A stretch of DNA of 64,000 nt from Streptomyces sp. NBC_00510. GTDB taxonomy: Bacteria > Actinomycetota > Actinomycetes > Streptomycetales > Streptomycetaceae. Location: NCBI GenBank assembly GCA_036013505.1, contig CP107851.1:6408501-6472500 (forward strand), written 5' to 3'. Under the pieces are notes generated by a model. That model searched no databases and was not told where the DNA came from. It saw nothing but the letters and a program-made list of their open reading frames with translations. A program made the position numbers and the translations under genes. Each line of letters begins with the position of its first letter. Position 1 is the stretch's first letter. Shown in pieces: positions 24,299-32,594 of this stretch.

Positions 24299-25681
24299 GT
24301 GGCCGCCGACAAGATCGACACCATCGTCAGCCTGAGCAAGCGCCGTGGCTTCGTTTTCCCCTGCAGCGAGATCTACGGCGGCCAGAAGGCCGCCTGGGAC
24401 TACGGGCCGCTGGGCGTCGAACTGAAGGAGAACATCAAGCGCCAGTGGTGGCGCGCGATGGTCACCTCCCGGGAGGACGTGGTCGGCCTCGACTCCTCGG
24501 TGATCCTGGCCCGCGAGGTCTGGGAGGCCTCCGGTCACGTCGCCACGTTCACCGACCCGCTCACCGAGTGCACCTCCTGTCACAAGCGCTACCGCGCCGA
24601 CCACCTGGAGGAGGCGTACGAGGCCAAGCACGGCCACCTGCCGGCCAACGGCCTGACCGACCTCAACTGCCCCAACTGCGGCAACAAGGGCACCTTCACC
24701 GAGCCCAAGCAGTTCTCCGGGCTGCTGTCCACCCACCTGGGCCCGACCCAGGACTCGGGCGCCGTGGCCTACCTGCGCCCGGAGACGGCACAGGGCATCT
24801 TCACCAACTTCTCCCAGGTGCAGACGACCTCGCGCCGCAAGCCGCCGTTCGGCATCGCCCAGACCGGCAAGTCCTTCCGCAACGAGATCACGCCCGGCAA
24901 CTTCATCTTCCGGACCCGCGAGTTCGAGCAGATGGAGATGGAGTTCTTCGTCAAGCCGGGCGAGGACGAGACCTGGCACGAGTACTGGATGCAGCAGCGC
25001 TGGGACTGGTACCGGGGCCTCGGCATGCGCGAGGAGAACATGCGCTGGTACGAGCACGCCAAGGAGAAGCTGTCCCACTACTCGAAGCGCACCGTCGACA
25101 TCGAGTACCGCTTCAACTTCGGCGGCACCGAGTACTCCGAGCTCGAGGGCATCGCCAACCGCACGGACTACGACCTCAAGGCCCACAGCCAGGCCAGCGG
25201 CCAGGACCTGTCGTACTTCGACCAGGAGGCCGGTGAGCGCTACTTCCCGTACGTCATCGAGCCCGCGGCGGGTCTCAACCGCGCCATGCTCGCCTTCATG
25301 CTCGACGCGTACAACGAGGACGAGGCCCCGAACGCCAAGGGCGTGATGGAGAAGCGCACCGTCATGCGCCTCGACCCGCGCCTGGCGCCGGTCAAGGTCG
25401 CCGTCCTGCCGCTGTCGCGCAACCCGCAGCTCTCGCCGAAGGCCAAGGGCCTCGCGGCCGACCTGCGCCGCCACTGGAACATCGAGTTCGACGACGCCGG
25501 CGCCATCGGCCGCCGCTACCGCCGTCAGGACGAGATCGGCACCCCGTTCTGCGTGACCGTCGACTTCGACACCCTCGAGGACAACGCGGTCACCGTGCGC
25601 GAGCGCGACACCATGAAGCAGGAGCGCGTCTCGCTGGACCAGGTCGAGGCCTACCTCGGCGGCCGGCTGCTCGGCTGCTAG
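24299..25681 (+). CDS. glyS: Glycyl-tRNA synthetase, class II alpha2 type
   Basis: A 460-residue single-chain (dimeric) GlyRS that charges tRNA-Gly. The N-terminus KIDTIVSLSKRRGFVFPCSEIYGG is typical. The zinc-like CTSCHKRYRADH...NCPNCGNKG insertion, motif 2 (FRNEITPGNFIFRTREFEQMEMEFF), motif 3 (EPAAGLNRAMLAFML) and the C-terminal anticodon-binding domain (about 360-460) are all present. GTG start follows GAAGAGAG. It is divergent from znuA (182 bp between) and followed by a strong hairpin. Confidence 0.96.
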   Translation: MAADKIDTIVSLSKRRGFVFPCSEIYGGQKAAWDYGPLGVELKENIKRQWWRAMVTSREDVVGLDSSVILAREVWEASGHVATFTDPLTECTSCHKRYRADHLEEAYEAKHGHLPANGLTDLNCPNCGNKGTFTEPKQFSGLLSTHLGPTQDSGAVAYLRPETAQGIFTNFSQVQTTSRRKPPFGIAQTGKSFRNEITPGNFIFRTREFEQMEMEFFVKPGEDETWHEYWMQQRWDWYRGLGMREENMRWYEHAKEKLSHYSKRTVDIEYRFNFGGTEYSELEGIANRTDYDLKAHSQASGQDLSYFDQEAGERYFPYVIEPAAGLNRAMLAFMLDAYNEDEAPNAKGVMEKRTVMRLDPRLAPVKVAVLPLSRNPQLSPKAKGLAADLRRHWNIEFDDAGAIGRRYRRQDEIGTPFCVTVDFDTLEDNAVTVRERDTMKQERVSLDQVEAYLGGRLLGC

Positions 25682-25708
25682 ATCCGCACCGCACCCGGAC
25701 GTACGCGA

Positions 25709-25749
25709 AAGGCGCCCGGCCACCCCCCTCGGGGGTGGCCGGGCGCCTT
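25709..25749. terminator. Terminator between glyS and the tetR-type gene
   Basis: A perfect 19-bp stem (left arm AAGGCGCCCGGCCACCCCC) with a CTC loop lies between two convergent genes and should serve both. Confidence 0.85.
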
Positions 25750-25772
25750 CGTGCGTCCGCGGGGCGGGGCGC

Positions 25773-26357
25773 TCAGGCCTCCAGGCCGCGCAGGATCAGG
25801 TCGTTGACCGCGGAGAACGCGGCGTCGATGCCCGGGGCGAACCACTCGGCGGCGTACGCCGGGTCGTGGAAGCGGACGGTCGCGTCCCACACCGCCTGCG
25901 CGGCGGCATCGGGGTCACCGGCGGCGAACTCGCCGGCGGTCACGCCGTCCCGGACGATCCGCGCGAGGAGCCCGACCATGAAGGCGACGTGCTGGGCGAC
26001 CACCGCGCTGTGCTCGACGGTGAGCGCCATGTACGTGGCGAACAGCTCGGGATCGCCGCCGGCCTTGCGCCGCTTGGCCGCGAACAGCGCCTCCAGCCAG
26101 GCGCGCAGCCGCTGCGGCCCCGGGCGGCCGTCGTCCTGCGCTATCGCGGTCAGCTCCGCGTGGGCCTGGTCCAGCCATCGCTGGGTGACCGCCTCCCGCA
26201 GCGCGGCCTTGGTGCGGAAGTGCCGGTAGACGCTGCCGTGGCTGACCCCGAGGGCGCGCGCCACGTCGACCACGGTCGCCTTGGCCGGGCCGTAACGGCG
26301 CAGCACCTCCTCCGTGGTCTCCAGGATGCGTTCGGCGGTCAGCGTCTCGGGTGGCAT
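25773..26357 (-). CDS. TetR-family repressor
   Basis: A 194-residue TetR regulator. The helix-turn-helix is TVVDVARALGVSHGSVYRHFRTKAALREAV (about residues 28-57), with a ligand-binding C-terminal helical domain (about 70-194). Start ATG 26357 has GGGAG about 10 nt upstream; ATG 26366 is an alternative. It lies about 34 bp downstream of the aldo/keto reductase gene in the same direction. The long palindrome upstream of that gene is its likely operator, giving an autoregulated two-gene operon (inference). Confidence 0.88.
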   Translation of the reverse strand: MPPETLTAERILETTEEVLRRYGPAKATVVDVARALGVSHGSVYRHFRTKAALREAVTQRWLDQAHAELTAIAQDDGRPGPQRLRAWLEALFAAKRRKAGGDPELFATYMALTVEHSAVVAQHVAFMVGLLARIVRDGVTAGEFAAGDPDAAAQAVWDATVRFHDPAYAAEWFAPGIDAAFSAVNDLILRGLEA

Positions 26358-26391
26358 GGTCGTCATTCTCCCAGGGCCGGGCGGGTGCCGG

Positions 26392-27402
26392 TCAGTGCCG
26401 CTGCTCACTGTCCAGGTGCGCCATCTGGGACTCCGGGTAACGCTCGCCCGCGGCCGCGTCGGCCGGGACCGCGGTCTCGATCGCCGCCAGGTCGGCCGCG
26501 TCGAGGGTCACGTCCAGCGCGCCCAGTGCCTCGGTCAGCCGCTCGCGGGTGCGGGCGCCGACCAGCGGGACGATGTCCTCGCCCCGGGACAGCACCCAGG
26601 CGATGGCGGTCTGGGCGACGGTGACGCCCTTCTGCTCCGCGATCTTGCGCAGCGCCTCCACCAGACCGAGGTTGTGCTCCAGGTTCTCGCCCCGGAAGCG
26701 GGGGCTCATCGCGCGGAAGTCGTTGCCGGCCAGCTGCCGGTCACGGGTGAAGTGGCCGCTGATCAGACCGCGGGACAGCACGCCGTACGCCGTGACGCCG
26801 ATGCCCAGTTCGCGGGCGGTCGGCAGGATCTCGTCCTCGATGCCGCGGGAGATCAGCGAGTACTCGATCTGCAGGTCACTGATCGGGGCCACGGCCGCGG
26901 CCCGGCGCAGGGTGGCGGCGCCGACCTCGGACAGGCCGATGTGGCGCACGTAACCGGCCTGGACGAGCTCCGCGATGGCGCCGACGGTCTCCTCGATCGG
27001 GACGGCGGGGTCGACCCGGGCGATGCGGTAGACGTCGATGTGGTCGGTGCCCAGGCGCTGCAGCGAGTACGAGGCGAAGTTCCTGACGGCCTGGGGGCGG
27101 CCGTCGTAGCCCAGCCACGTGCCGTCGGGGCCGCGCAGGGCGCCGAACTTGACGCTGATCAGCGCCTTCTCGCGGTCGGCCGGGGAGGCCGCGCGCAGGG
27201 CTTCGCCGATGAGCATCTCGTTGTGGCCCATGCCGTAGAAGTCGCCGGTGTCGATCAACGTGACGCCCGCGTCGAGGGCGGCGTGGATCGTGGCGATCGA
27301 CTCGCCGCGGTCGGCGTCGCCGTAGAGCGCGGACATGCCCATGGCGCCGAGGCCGAGCGCGGAGACGGTGGGGCCGGTGGAACCGAGGGTGCGGTTCTGC
27401 AA
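26392..27402 (-). CDS. Aldo/keto reductase with substituted catalytic His
   Basis: A 336-residue AKR-fold protein. It shows LGSTGPTVSALGLGAMGMS, the tetrad Asp/Tyr in DTGDFYGMGHNE (about residues 45-56), and the tetrad Lys in SVKFG. The tetrad His, normally in QHRVDP, is replaced by Ala in IARVDPAVPIEETVGA. The C-terminal cofactor region is VPLVGARTRERLTEALGAL. The TTG start at 27402 is supported by AAGGAG 5 nt upstream; the in-frame ATG 25 codons earlier would lie inside the operator region. It is probably an NADPH-dependent carbonyl reductase variant, co-transcribed with the TetR gene. Confidence 0.85.
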   Translation of the reverse strand: MQNRTLGSTGPTVSALGLGAMGMSALYGDADRGESIATIHAALDAGVTLIDTGDFYGMGHNEMLIGEALRAASPADREKALISVKFGALRGPDGTWLGYDGRPQAVRNFASYSLQRLGTDHIDVYRIARVDPAVPIEETVGAIAELVQAGYVRHIGLSEVGAATLRRAAAVAPISDLQIEYSLISRGIEDEILPTARELGIGVTAYGVLSRGLISGHFTRDRQLAGNDFRAMSPRFRGENLEHNLGLVEALRKIAEQKGVTVAQTAIAWVLSRGEDIVPLVGARTRERLTEALGALDVTLDAADLAAIETAVPADAAAGERYPESQMAHLDSEQRH

Positions 27403-27461
27403 GGGGACTCCTTGGTCGGGATGAGGAGGTCGTGCGGGGATGCCGACAACAGTGACACATG

Positions 27462-27489
27462 CACTGACAGATTTCAATATCTGTCAGTG
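27462..27489 (-). promoter_or_regulatory. 28-bp palindrome, probable TetR operator
   Basis: Perfect 11-bp arms CACTGACAGAT and ATCTGTCAGTG flank 6 bp (TTCAAT). It lies 59 bp upstream of the aldo/keto reductase start and 44 bp past the MFS stop. Size and symmetry fit a TetR-family operator, and the TetR gene is in the same operon. Confidence 0.75.
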
Positions 27490-27533
27490 AATGGCTGTCA
27501 CTCCGGTACGGGCCGGTCCCTCCCCGCGGCCCC

Positions 27534-29075
27534 TCAGGCCACCTGGCGCGGCAGCCGCAGGCTGGCGAGCGCCGTCACGACCACCGCCGCGAGCTGCACG
27601 ACCAGCACCGTGACCAGTGCCTCCCGCGTCCCGTGCGAGGGGACCAGGGCGAGGAAGAGCGTGCCGAGGGTGGCCACGCCCAGGGCCAGCGCCGACTGCT
27701 GGGTGGTGACCATGACCCCGCTGCCCACGCCGGCCCGCTCGGCCGGTACGTCCGCGAGCACCAGCCGGAACAGCACCGGCAGTTGCAGCCCCTGGCCGAG
27801 GCCGGCGATCGCCACACCCGGCAGCAGGGCCCACGCCGTCATCCCGGGTTCCCAGCTGCGGGCCACGGTCAGCGCCAGCACCGTGACGCCGACGCCCTGC
27901 AGGACACCTCCCGCGGTGACCACGCGCCCGCCGTACCGGCCCACCAGGCGTGGCCCGGCCAGCGAGGCCAGGAAGAACGCCACGGCCATCGGCACGAGCG
28001 TGGTGCCCGCCTCCACCGGTCCGTACCGCAGGCCCTGCTGCAGGGCGACCGCGATCACGAACATGAAGCCGCCGAAGCCGATGGAGAACGGCACCAGCAG
28101 CGGCAGCGCCCGCCGCATCCCGGTGAGCGCGAACAGGCTCGGCGGCACGAGCGGGATCCGCCCGGCCCGGTCGGCCCGCCGCTCGACCAGGAAGAACGCC
28201 AGGGCCGCGAACGGGAAGACGGCCAGCGACACCCACGTCCACGCCGGCCAGCCGGCCGCCCGGCCCTCGGTCAGCGGAACCAGCAGGGTCACCAGCGACA
28301 CCGCCAGCAGCAGGGTGCCCGGCCGGTCGACCGGCGCGGGGCGGTCGGAGCGGGTCTCCGGCACCGAGCGCACCGCGAGCAGCAGCCCGGCCGCCGCGAC
28401 CGGCACGTTGACCAGGAAGACCGCGCGCCAGCCGGTGCCCGCGATGTCCGCGGCGACCAGGACGCCGCCGAGGATCTGGCCCGCGACCATGGACAGGCCC
28501 GCGGTCGCGCCGTACAGGCTCAGCGCCTTGGCCCTGCGGTGGCCGGCGGTCGCGGAGTGGATGGTGGCCAGTACCTGGGGCAGCATCAGCGCGGCCGCCC
28601 CGCCCTGCGCGACCCGGGCGCCCACCAGCACCCAGGCGTCGGGCGCCAGGCCGCAGGCGAGCGAGGTCAGGCCGAAGGCCGCCATGCCGGCGAGGAAGAG
28701 CCGGCGGCGGCCGAAGGAGTCGCCGAGCCGGCCGCCGAGCACCAGCAGCACGGCGTACGCCACGCCGTAGCCGGCCACGACCAGCTCCAGCACGGCGGCC
28801 CCCGCGTCGAGGTCGGTCTCGATGGCGGGCAGGGCGACGTTGACGATGAAGAAGTCGATGAGCGGCAGTGCCGCGCCCAGCAGCACGGTGAACAGGCCCA
28901 GCGGGCCGAGCGCCGGCGCGGCGGGGCCGGGCGGTGCCTCGGCGGCCGGTGGCGTGGTTCTCGCGGCCGGTGCCGGGCCGCCGGTGCCGACCCGGATGAC
29001 GCGGGGGCGTACCTGGGCGCGGGAACGGAGGTCGGCGGAGACGGGGGCTTCGATGTGATCGGTCACGTATGCCAC
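27534..29075 (-). CDS. MFS drug-efflux transporter (DHA2/EmrB type)
   Basis: A 513-residue major facilitator with about 14 membrane helices. A long cytoplasmic N-terminus (about 1-55, Pro/Ala-rich) comes first. Motif A is GGRLGDSFGRRR and motif C is GPxxGG-like AGQILGGVLV (helix 5). It is probably a proton-coupled multidrug exporter. GTG 29075 is preferred (AAGG 5 nt upstream); GTG 29066 and the longer frame to 29138 are alternatives. It is divergent from an MmyB-like regulator with an inverted repeat between them. Confidence 0.85.
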   Translation of the reverse strand: MAYVTDHIEAPVSADLRSRAQVRPRVIRVGTGGPAPAARTTPPAAEAPPGPAAPALGPLGLFTVLLGAALPLIDFFIVNVALPAIETDLDAGAAVLELVVAGYGVAYAVLLVLGGRLGDSFGRRRLFLAGMAAFGLTSLACGLAPDAWVLVGARVAQGGAAALMLPQVLATIHSATAGHRRAKALSLYGATAGLSMVAGQILGGVLVAADIAGTGWRAVFLVNVPVAAAGLLLAVRSVPETRSDRPAPVDRPGTLLLAVSLVTLLVPLTEGRAAGWPAWTWVSLAVFPFAALAFFLVERRADRAGRIPLVPPSLFALTGMRRALPLLVPFSIGFGGFMFVIAVALQQGLRYGPVEAGTTLVPMAVAFFLASLAGPRLVGRYGGRVVTAGGVLQGVGVTVLALTVARSWEPGMTAWALLPGVAIAGLGQGLQLPVLFRLVLADVPAERAGVGSGVMVTTQQSALALGVATLGTLFLALVPSHGTREALVTVLVVQLAAVVVTALASLRLPRQVA

Positions 29076-29114
29076 GATGACCTTGTTCCCAGGGGGGTAC
29101 CAGAGAGCGTTTAT

Positions 29115-29135
29115 CCAGGTATCGCGACCACCTGG
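29115..29135. promoter_or_regulatory. Inverted repeat between divergent MFS and MmyB-like genes
   Basis: CCAGGT (29115-29120) and ACCTGG (29130-29135) are separated by 9 nt in the 92-bp divergent promoter region. It is a candidate operator for the adjacent regulator. Confidence 0.45.
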
Positions 29136-29167
29136 CAATGGTTTGGGACGTCAGGCACTCTGGAGGT

Positions 29168-30034
29168 ATGACGTCTCCCAGCGCCGCAGCGCGGAGCGAG
29201 CTCGCTTCCTTCCTCCGCAGCCGCCGTGAACGGATCTCCCCCGAGCAGGTCGGACTCCCGCCCGGCCGCCGCCGCCGCACCCCCGGGCTGCGGCGCGAGG
29301 AGGTGGCACAGCTCGCCGCGGTAGGGGTGACCTGGTACACCTGGCTCGAGCAGGCCCGGGAGATCCAGATCTCCGCCCAGGTGGCCGACTCCATCGCCCG
29401 GGCCCTGATGCTGGACCCGAACGAGCGCACCCACCTCTTCCTGCTCGCCGGGGTGCCGGACCCCAATCCACGCGCCCAGTGCCCGGGGATGTCGGACCAG
29501 ATCCGGGAGATGCTGGCGAAGCTGGAGCCGCTGCCGGCCGCGGTCCTCAACAGCCGTACCGACGTCATCGCCCACAACCGCACCTACGCGCGGCTGGTCG
29601 ACGACCTCGACCGGCTCCCCTTCGAGGACCGCAACATCATGTGGCTGGCCTTCACCGACCCCGCCTGGCGCGAGGGCCTGCCGGACTGGCACGAGACCAG
29701 CCGGCAGCTGGTCGCCAAGTACCGTGCGGCGATGGCCGAGCATCTTGCGGAGCCCGCGTGGAAGTCCCTGGTCAAGCGGCTGGAGCAGGCCTCCCCGGAG
29801 TTCTGCGAGCTGTGGGAGCGGCATGAGGTGCAGGAACCGGAGAACCGCACCAAGCGCTTCCTCAACCCCCGGGTCGGTCTGCTGACCTTCCACTTCACGC
29901 ATCTGTGGCTCGGTCCCAGCCAGGGCCCCCGGCTGGTCACCTACTTCCCGGCGGACGCCGCCACCCGCGAACGGCTGGACCGGCTGTACGAGATCGCCCG
30001 GTCCGCGCCGAGCGCTATGCCGATGCCGGTGTGA
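29168..30034 (+). CDS. XRE-family regulator with MmyB-like ligand domain
   Basis: A 288-residue regulator. The N-terminal helix-turn-helix has the family pattern LPPGRRRRTPGLRREEVAQLAAVGVTWYTWLEQ (about residues 35-67). The C-terminal MmyB-like ligand-binding domain (about 105-275) includes NRTYARLVDDL, NIMWLAFTDP and the terminal LGPSQGPRLVTYFP. In Streptomyces such genes often sit divergent to an oxidoreductase or exporter they control, here the MFS gene. ATG 29168 starts the conserved protein; GGAGG is unusually close, 1-2 nt before it. Confidence 0.88.
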   Translation: MTSPSAAARSELASFLRSRRERISPEQVGLPPGRRRRTPGLRREEVAQLAAVGVTWYTWLEQAREIQISAQVADSIARALMLDPNERTHLFLLAGVPDPNPRAQCPGMSDQIREMLAKLEPLPAAVLNSRTDVIAHNRTYARLVDDLDRLPFEDRNIMWLAFTDPAWREGLPDWHETSRQLVAKYRAAMAEHLAEPAWKSLVKRLEQASPEFCELWERHEVQEPENRTKRFLNPRVGLLTFHFTHLWLGPSQGPRLVTYFPADAATRERLDRLYEIARSAPSAMPMPV

Positions 30035-30602
30035 GCAGCCGCTGCCGCGCCTCCATGAGGGCGAAGCCCAGCAGGTTCAGGCCACGCCACCGGTCGGGAT
30101 CGGCGGCGTGCTCGTCGTCGGCGGCCAGGCCGATGCCCCATATCCGGTCCACGGGGCTGGCCTCCACCAGCACGCGCGAGCCGGTGCCCAGCAGGTAGTC
30201 CCGCAGGGCCGGGTCCTGGCCGAACTTGGCGACGTTGCCCGCCACGACCAGTTCCTCGCGGTGCCGCTCCCAGGTCGCGTTGTCGAAGCCGCGCACCTGC
30301 CGTCCCAGTGTCTTCGCGGCGTGCGGGTGCGGGGCGGCGAGGATCCCGGCGAGGGTCCGGTCGTCGTCGAAGAGCCGGGCCTTGCCGGCCATCATCCAGT
30401 GCTCCGCCGTGGCGTAGCCGATGCCGTCGACGGTGAATTCCGAGGGCCACCACTGGCTCAGGCAGCCCGCGCCCACGCTGCCGTCGCGCTGCGGCTGATG
30501 GCCCCAGAAGAACAGGTACTTCGGCCGGACGCCACGCGCGGTCAGTGCCGTCAGCGCAGCCCGGGAACGGGCGTCGCGGGGCTCGGTGATCTGCGTCGTC
30601 AT
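30015..30602 (-). CDS. NADAR-family (YbiA-like) N-glycosidase
   Basis: A 195-residue NADAR protein. The pattern is complete: FFWGHQPQ, LSQWWPSEFTVDGIGYATAEHWMMAGKARLF (about residues 50-80), FDNATWERHREELVVAGNVAKFGQDP (about 105-130), GTGSRVLVEASPVDRIWGIGL (about 137-157) and NLLGFALMEAR. Relatives hydrolyse N-glycosidic bonds of riboflavin intermediates, or remove ADP-ribose from guanine in DNA. Which applies here cannot be told. TACGGT (30610-30615) is 7 nt before the ATG, so the mRNA is probably leaderless. The 3' end overlaps the MmyB-like gene by 20 nt. Confidence 0.9.
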   Translation of the reverse strand: MTTQITEPRDARSRAALTALTARGVRPKYLFFWGHQPQRDGSVGAGCLSQWWPSEFTVDGIGYATAEHWMMAGKARLFDDDRTLAGILAAPHPHAAKTLGRQVRGFDNATWERHREELVVAGNVAKFGQDPALRDYLLGTGSRVLVEASPVDRIWGIGLAADDEHAADPDRWRGLNLLGFALMEARQRLLTPASA

Positions 30603-30652
30603 GGCACCGACCGTAGCGCCGGGCACCGACAACGGCCCCCGGTTTTCCCGGC

Positions 30653-31075
30653 TCACCCCGGGGCCGACCCCAGCAGCTTGGTCACCACCCGGTCCAGCGC
30701 CGCGAGTTCCTCCGTGTCCAGCTCCACCAGGCCCGATGGGGGAGTGCCCAGGATGCGGTCGGCCTCCTGCGCCGCCGCGGCGCCCTCGGGTGTGACGCTC
30801 AGGAGCTTGCGGCGCCGGTCGCGCGGGTGCGGTGTGCGTTCCACCAGCCCGCGCCGGACGAGGTCGTCGACGACCAGCGTGACGTACGGGCGGTCCGTCA
30901 TGAGGTCGGCGGCGAGGTCGCCCGGCGTCACGGGGGCCGCCGCGATCCGGCGCAGCGCCTTGACGCGGAAGAAGCTCATGCCGAGGGCGTCGGCGACCTC
31001 GCGGCGCCGTTCGTTGCGTTCGAGGACGAGCGTGCGCAGGTCGCGCCACACCCGGGTGGCCGTGGCCTCGTTCAC
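30653..31075 (-). CDS. MarR-family regulator
   Basis: A 140-residue MarR repressor. The winged helix has PVTPGDLAADLMTDRPYVTLVVDDLVRRGLVERTPHPRDRRRKLLSVTPEG (about residues 44-95), including the wing motif DRRRKLLSVT. The GTG start overlaps the MFS stop (GTGA), so the two are translationally coupled and the pair forms an operon. It probably controls the MFS gene and itself through the near-palindrome upstream of the operon. Confidence 0.88.
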   Translation of the reverse strand: MNEATATRVWRDLRTLVLERNERRREVADALGMSFFRVKALRRIAAAPVTPGDLAADLMTDRPYVTLVVDDLVRRGLVERTPHPRDRRRKLLSVTPEGAAAAQEADRILGTPPSGLVELDTEELAALDRVVTKLLGSAPG

Positions 31076-32484
31076 CGGGCGCCCACCGGCTCGCGGGCGG
31101 CGTCCGCGCCGAGCCGCTTCGCGGCGCGTTCCGCGGTTGCCGCCGCCCAGTGGCCCGAGGTCAGCCACCCCAGCGCCAGGATCGCCACACCGCAGCCCGT
31201 GATGATCCACCACGCCGTGAGGTCGAGTCCGGCGGCGAGCGCGGCGCCGATGACGGCCACGCCCAGGGACTGCCCGACCTGCCGGCTGGTGGAGGCCACC
31301 GCCGCGGCGACCCCGGCCTGGGTCCGCGGCATGCCGGAGACGGCGGTGTTGGTGATCGGGGCGTTGACGAAGCCGAAGCCGATGCCGAACAGGACGTACG
31401 CGGTGAACAGCTTCGCGTCCGAGGCGGTCGCGTCCAGCGCGGCGAACATCACTCCGCTCGCCGTGGTGGCCAGGCCCGCCAGCAGCAGCGGCAGGCGCGG
31501 GCCGCGGCTGCCGACCATGCGCCCGGACAGCGGGGCGCAGACCAGGGCCATGGCCGCCATCGGCAGCAGGTGCAGACCGGCGTCCAGGGCGGACATGCCG
31601 CGCTGGTCCTGGAGGTACAGGGTGTTGAGGAAGAGGAAGCCGGCGAGGGCCGCGAAGGCGCTCACCGCTATCACCGTCGCCCCGCTGAAGGGTGCGCTGC
31701 GGAAGAAGCGCGGATCGATCAGCGGTTCCCTGCGCCGCCGTTCGTACGGGACCAGGGCCACCGCGGAGCACAGGGCGAGCACGAGGCAGCCGACGATGAC
31801 CGGGGAGCCCCAGCCCGCCGCGGGCGCCTCGATGATGGCGTACGTCAGCGAGCCGAGCAGCGCGATGACCATCAGCTGCCCGACCGGGTCGATCCGGCGT
31901 GGCCGGGGGGCACGGGACTCGGGCACGTACAGCGCGGTGAGCACCAGGGCGAGCAGGCCGATGGGCAGGTTGATCCAGAACACCGAGCGCCAGCCGACCG
32001 ACTCCACCAGCGCGCCGCCGATGATCGGCCCGGCGGCCATGCTGATGCCGACGACGCCGCCCCACGCCCCGATCGCCCGCGCGCGCTCGCGCGGATCGGT
32101 GAAGACGTTGGTGATGATCGACATCGCGACGGGGTTGAGCATCGAGCCGCCGACCGCCTGCAGCATGCGGAAGACCACCAGCCATTCCAGGCTGGGGGCG
32201 ATGCTGCAGAGCCCGGAGGCCACGGTGAAGATCACCAGGCCGACGCGGAAGATCCGTCGGCGGCCGATCCGGTCGGCGGTCGAGCCGGAGAGCATGAGCA
32301 GCGAGGCCAGCACGAGCGTGTAGGCGTCGATGGTCCACTGCAGTCCGGAGATGGAGGTGTGCAGGTCCCGGCGCATGGCGGGCAGCGCGACGTTGAGGAT
32401 GGTGTTGTCGAGGCTGACGATCAGCAGGCTCATGCAGCAGACGGCCAGCACCAGCAGACGTCTGCGCCGGCTCAGCTCGGGCAT
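31072..32484 (-). CDS. MFS drug-efflux transporter (DHA2/EmrB type)
   Basis: A 470-residue exporter with about 14 membrane helices. It begins RRRRLLVLAVCCMSLLIVSLDNTILNVALPA, the usual DHA2 helix 1 with LDxTIxNVALP. Motif A is SGSTADRIGRRRIF and motif C lies in SMAAGPIIGGALV. It is coupled to the downstream MarR gene. ATG 32484 directly starts the conserved sequence. The substrate is unknown. Confidence 0.9.
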   Translation of the reverse strand: MPELSRRRRLLVLAVCCMSLLIVSLDNTILNVALPAMRRDLHTSISGLQWTIDAYTLVLASLLMLSGSTADRIGRRRIFRVGLVIFTVASGLCSIAPSLEWLVVFRMLQAVGGSMLNPVAMSIITNVFTDPRERARAIGAWGGVVGISMAAGPIIGGALVESVGWRSVFWINLPIGLLALVLTALYVPESRAPRPRRIDPVGQLMVIALLGSLTYAIIEAPAAGWGSPVIVGCLVLALCSAVALVPYERRRREPLIDPRFFRSAPFSGATVIAVSAFAALAGFLFLNTLYLQDQRGMSALDAGLHLLPMAAMALVCAPLSGRMVGSRGPRLPLLLAGLATTASGVMFAALDATASDAKLFTAYVLFGIGFGFVNAPITNTAVSGMPRTQAGVAAAVASTSRQVGQSLGVAVIGAALAAGLDLTAWWIITGCGVAILALGWLTSGHWAAATAERAAKRLGADAAREPVGAR

Positions 32485-32526
32485 CGGCCGTTCCCGTCTC
32501 CGTGGTCGGTGCTATCGGTGGATTGA

Positions 32527-32540
32527 TTGTACATGTGTAA
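32527..32540 (-). promoter_or_regulatory. Near-palindrome upstream of the MFS-marR operon
   Basis: TTGTACATGTGTAA is symmetric except for one base pair, unusually AT-rich for this genome, and lies 43 bp before the MFS start. It is a plausible MarR-type operator. Confidence 0.45.
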
Positions 32541-32594
32541 CCATTTCACGCTACACCCAATCCCCCCCCCGGGTGATACGGGAGAATGGTCCAC

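Noticed and set aside
30015..30602. NADAR gene as part of an anti-phage defence island
   Set aside because: Its neighbours are ordinary regulators and exporters, with no toxin, helicase or nuclease partner.
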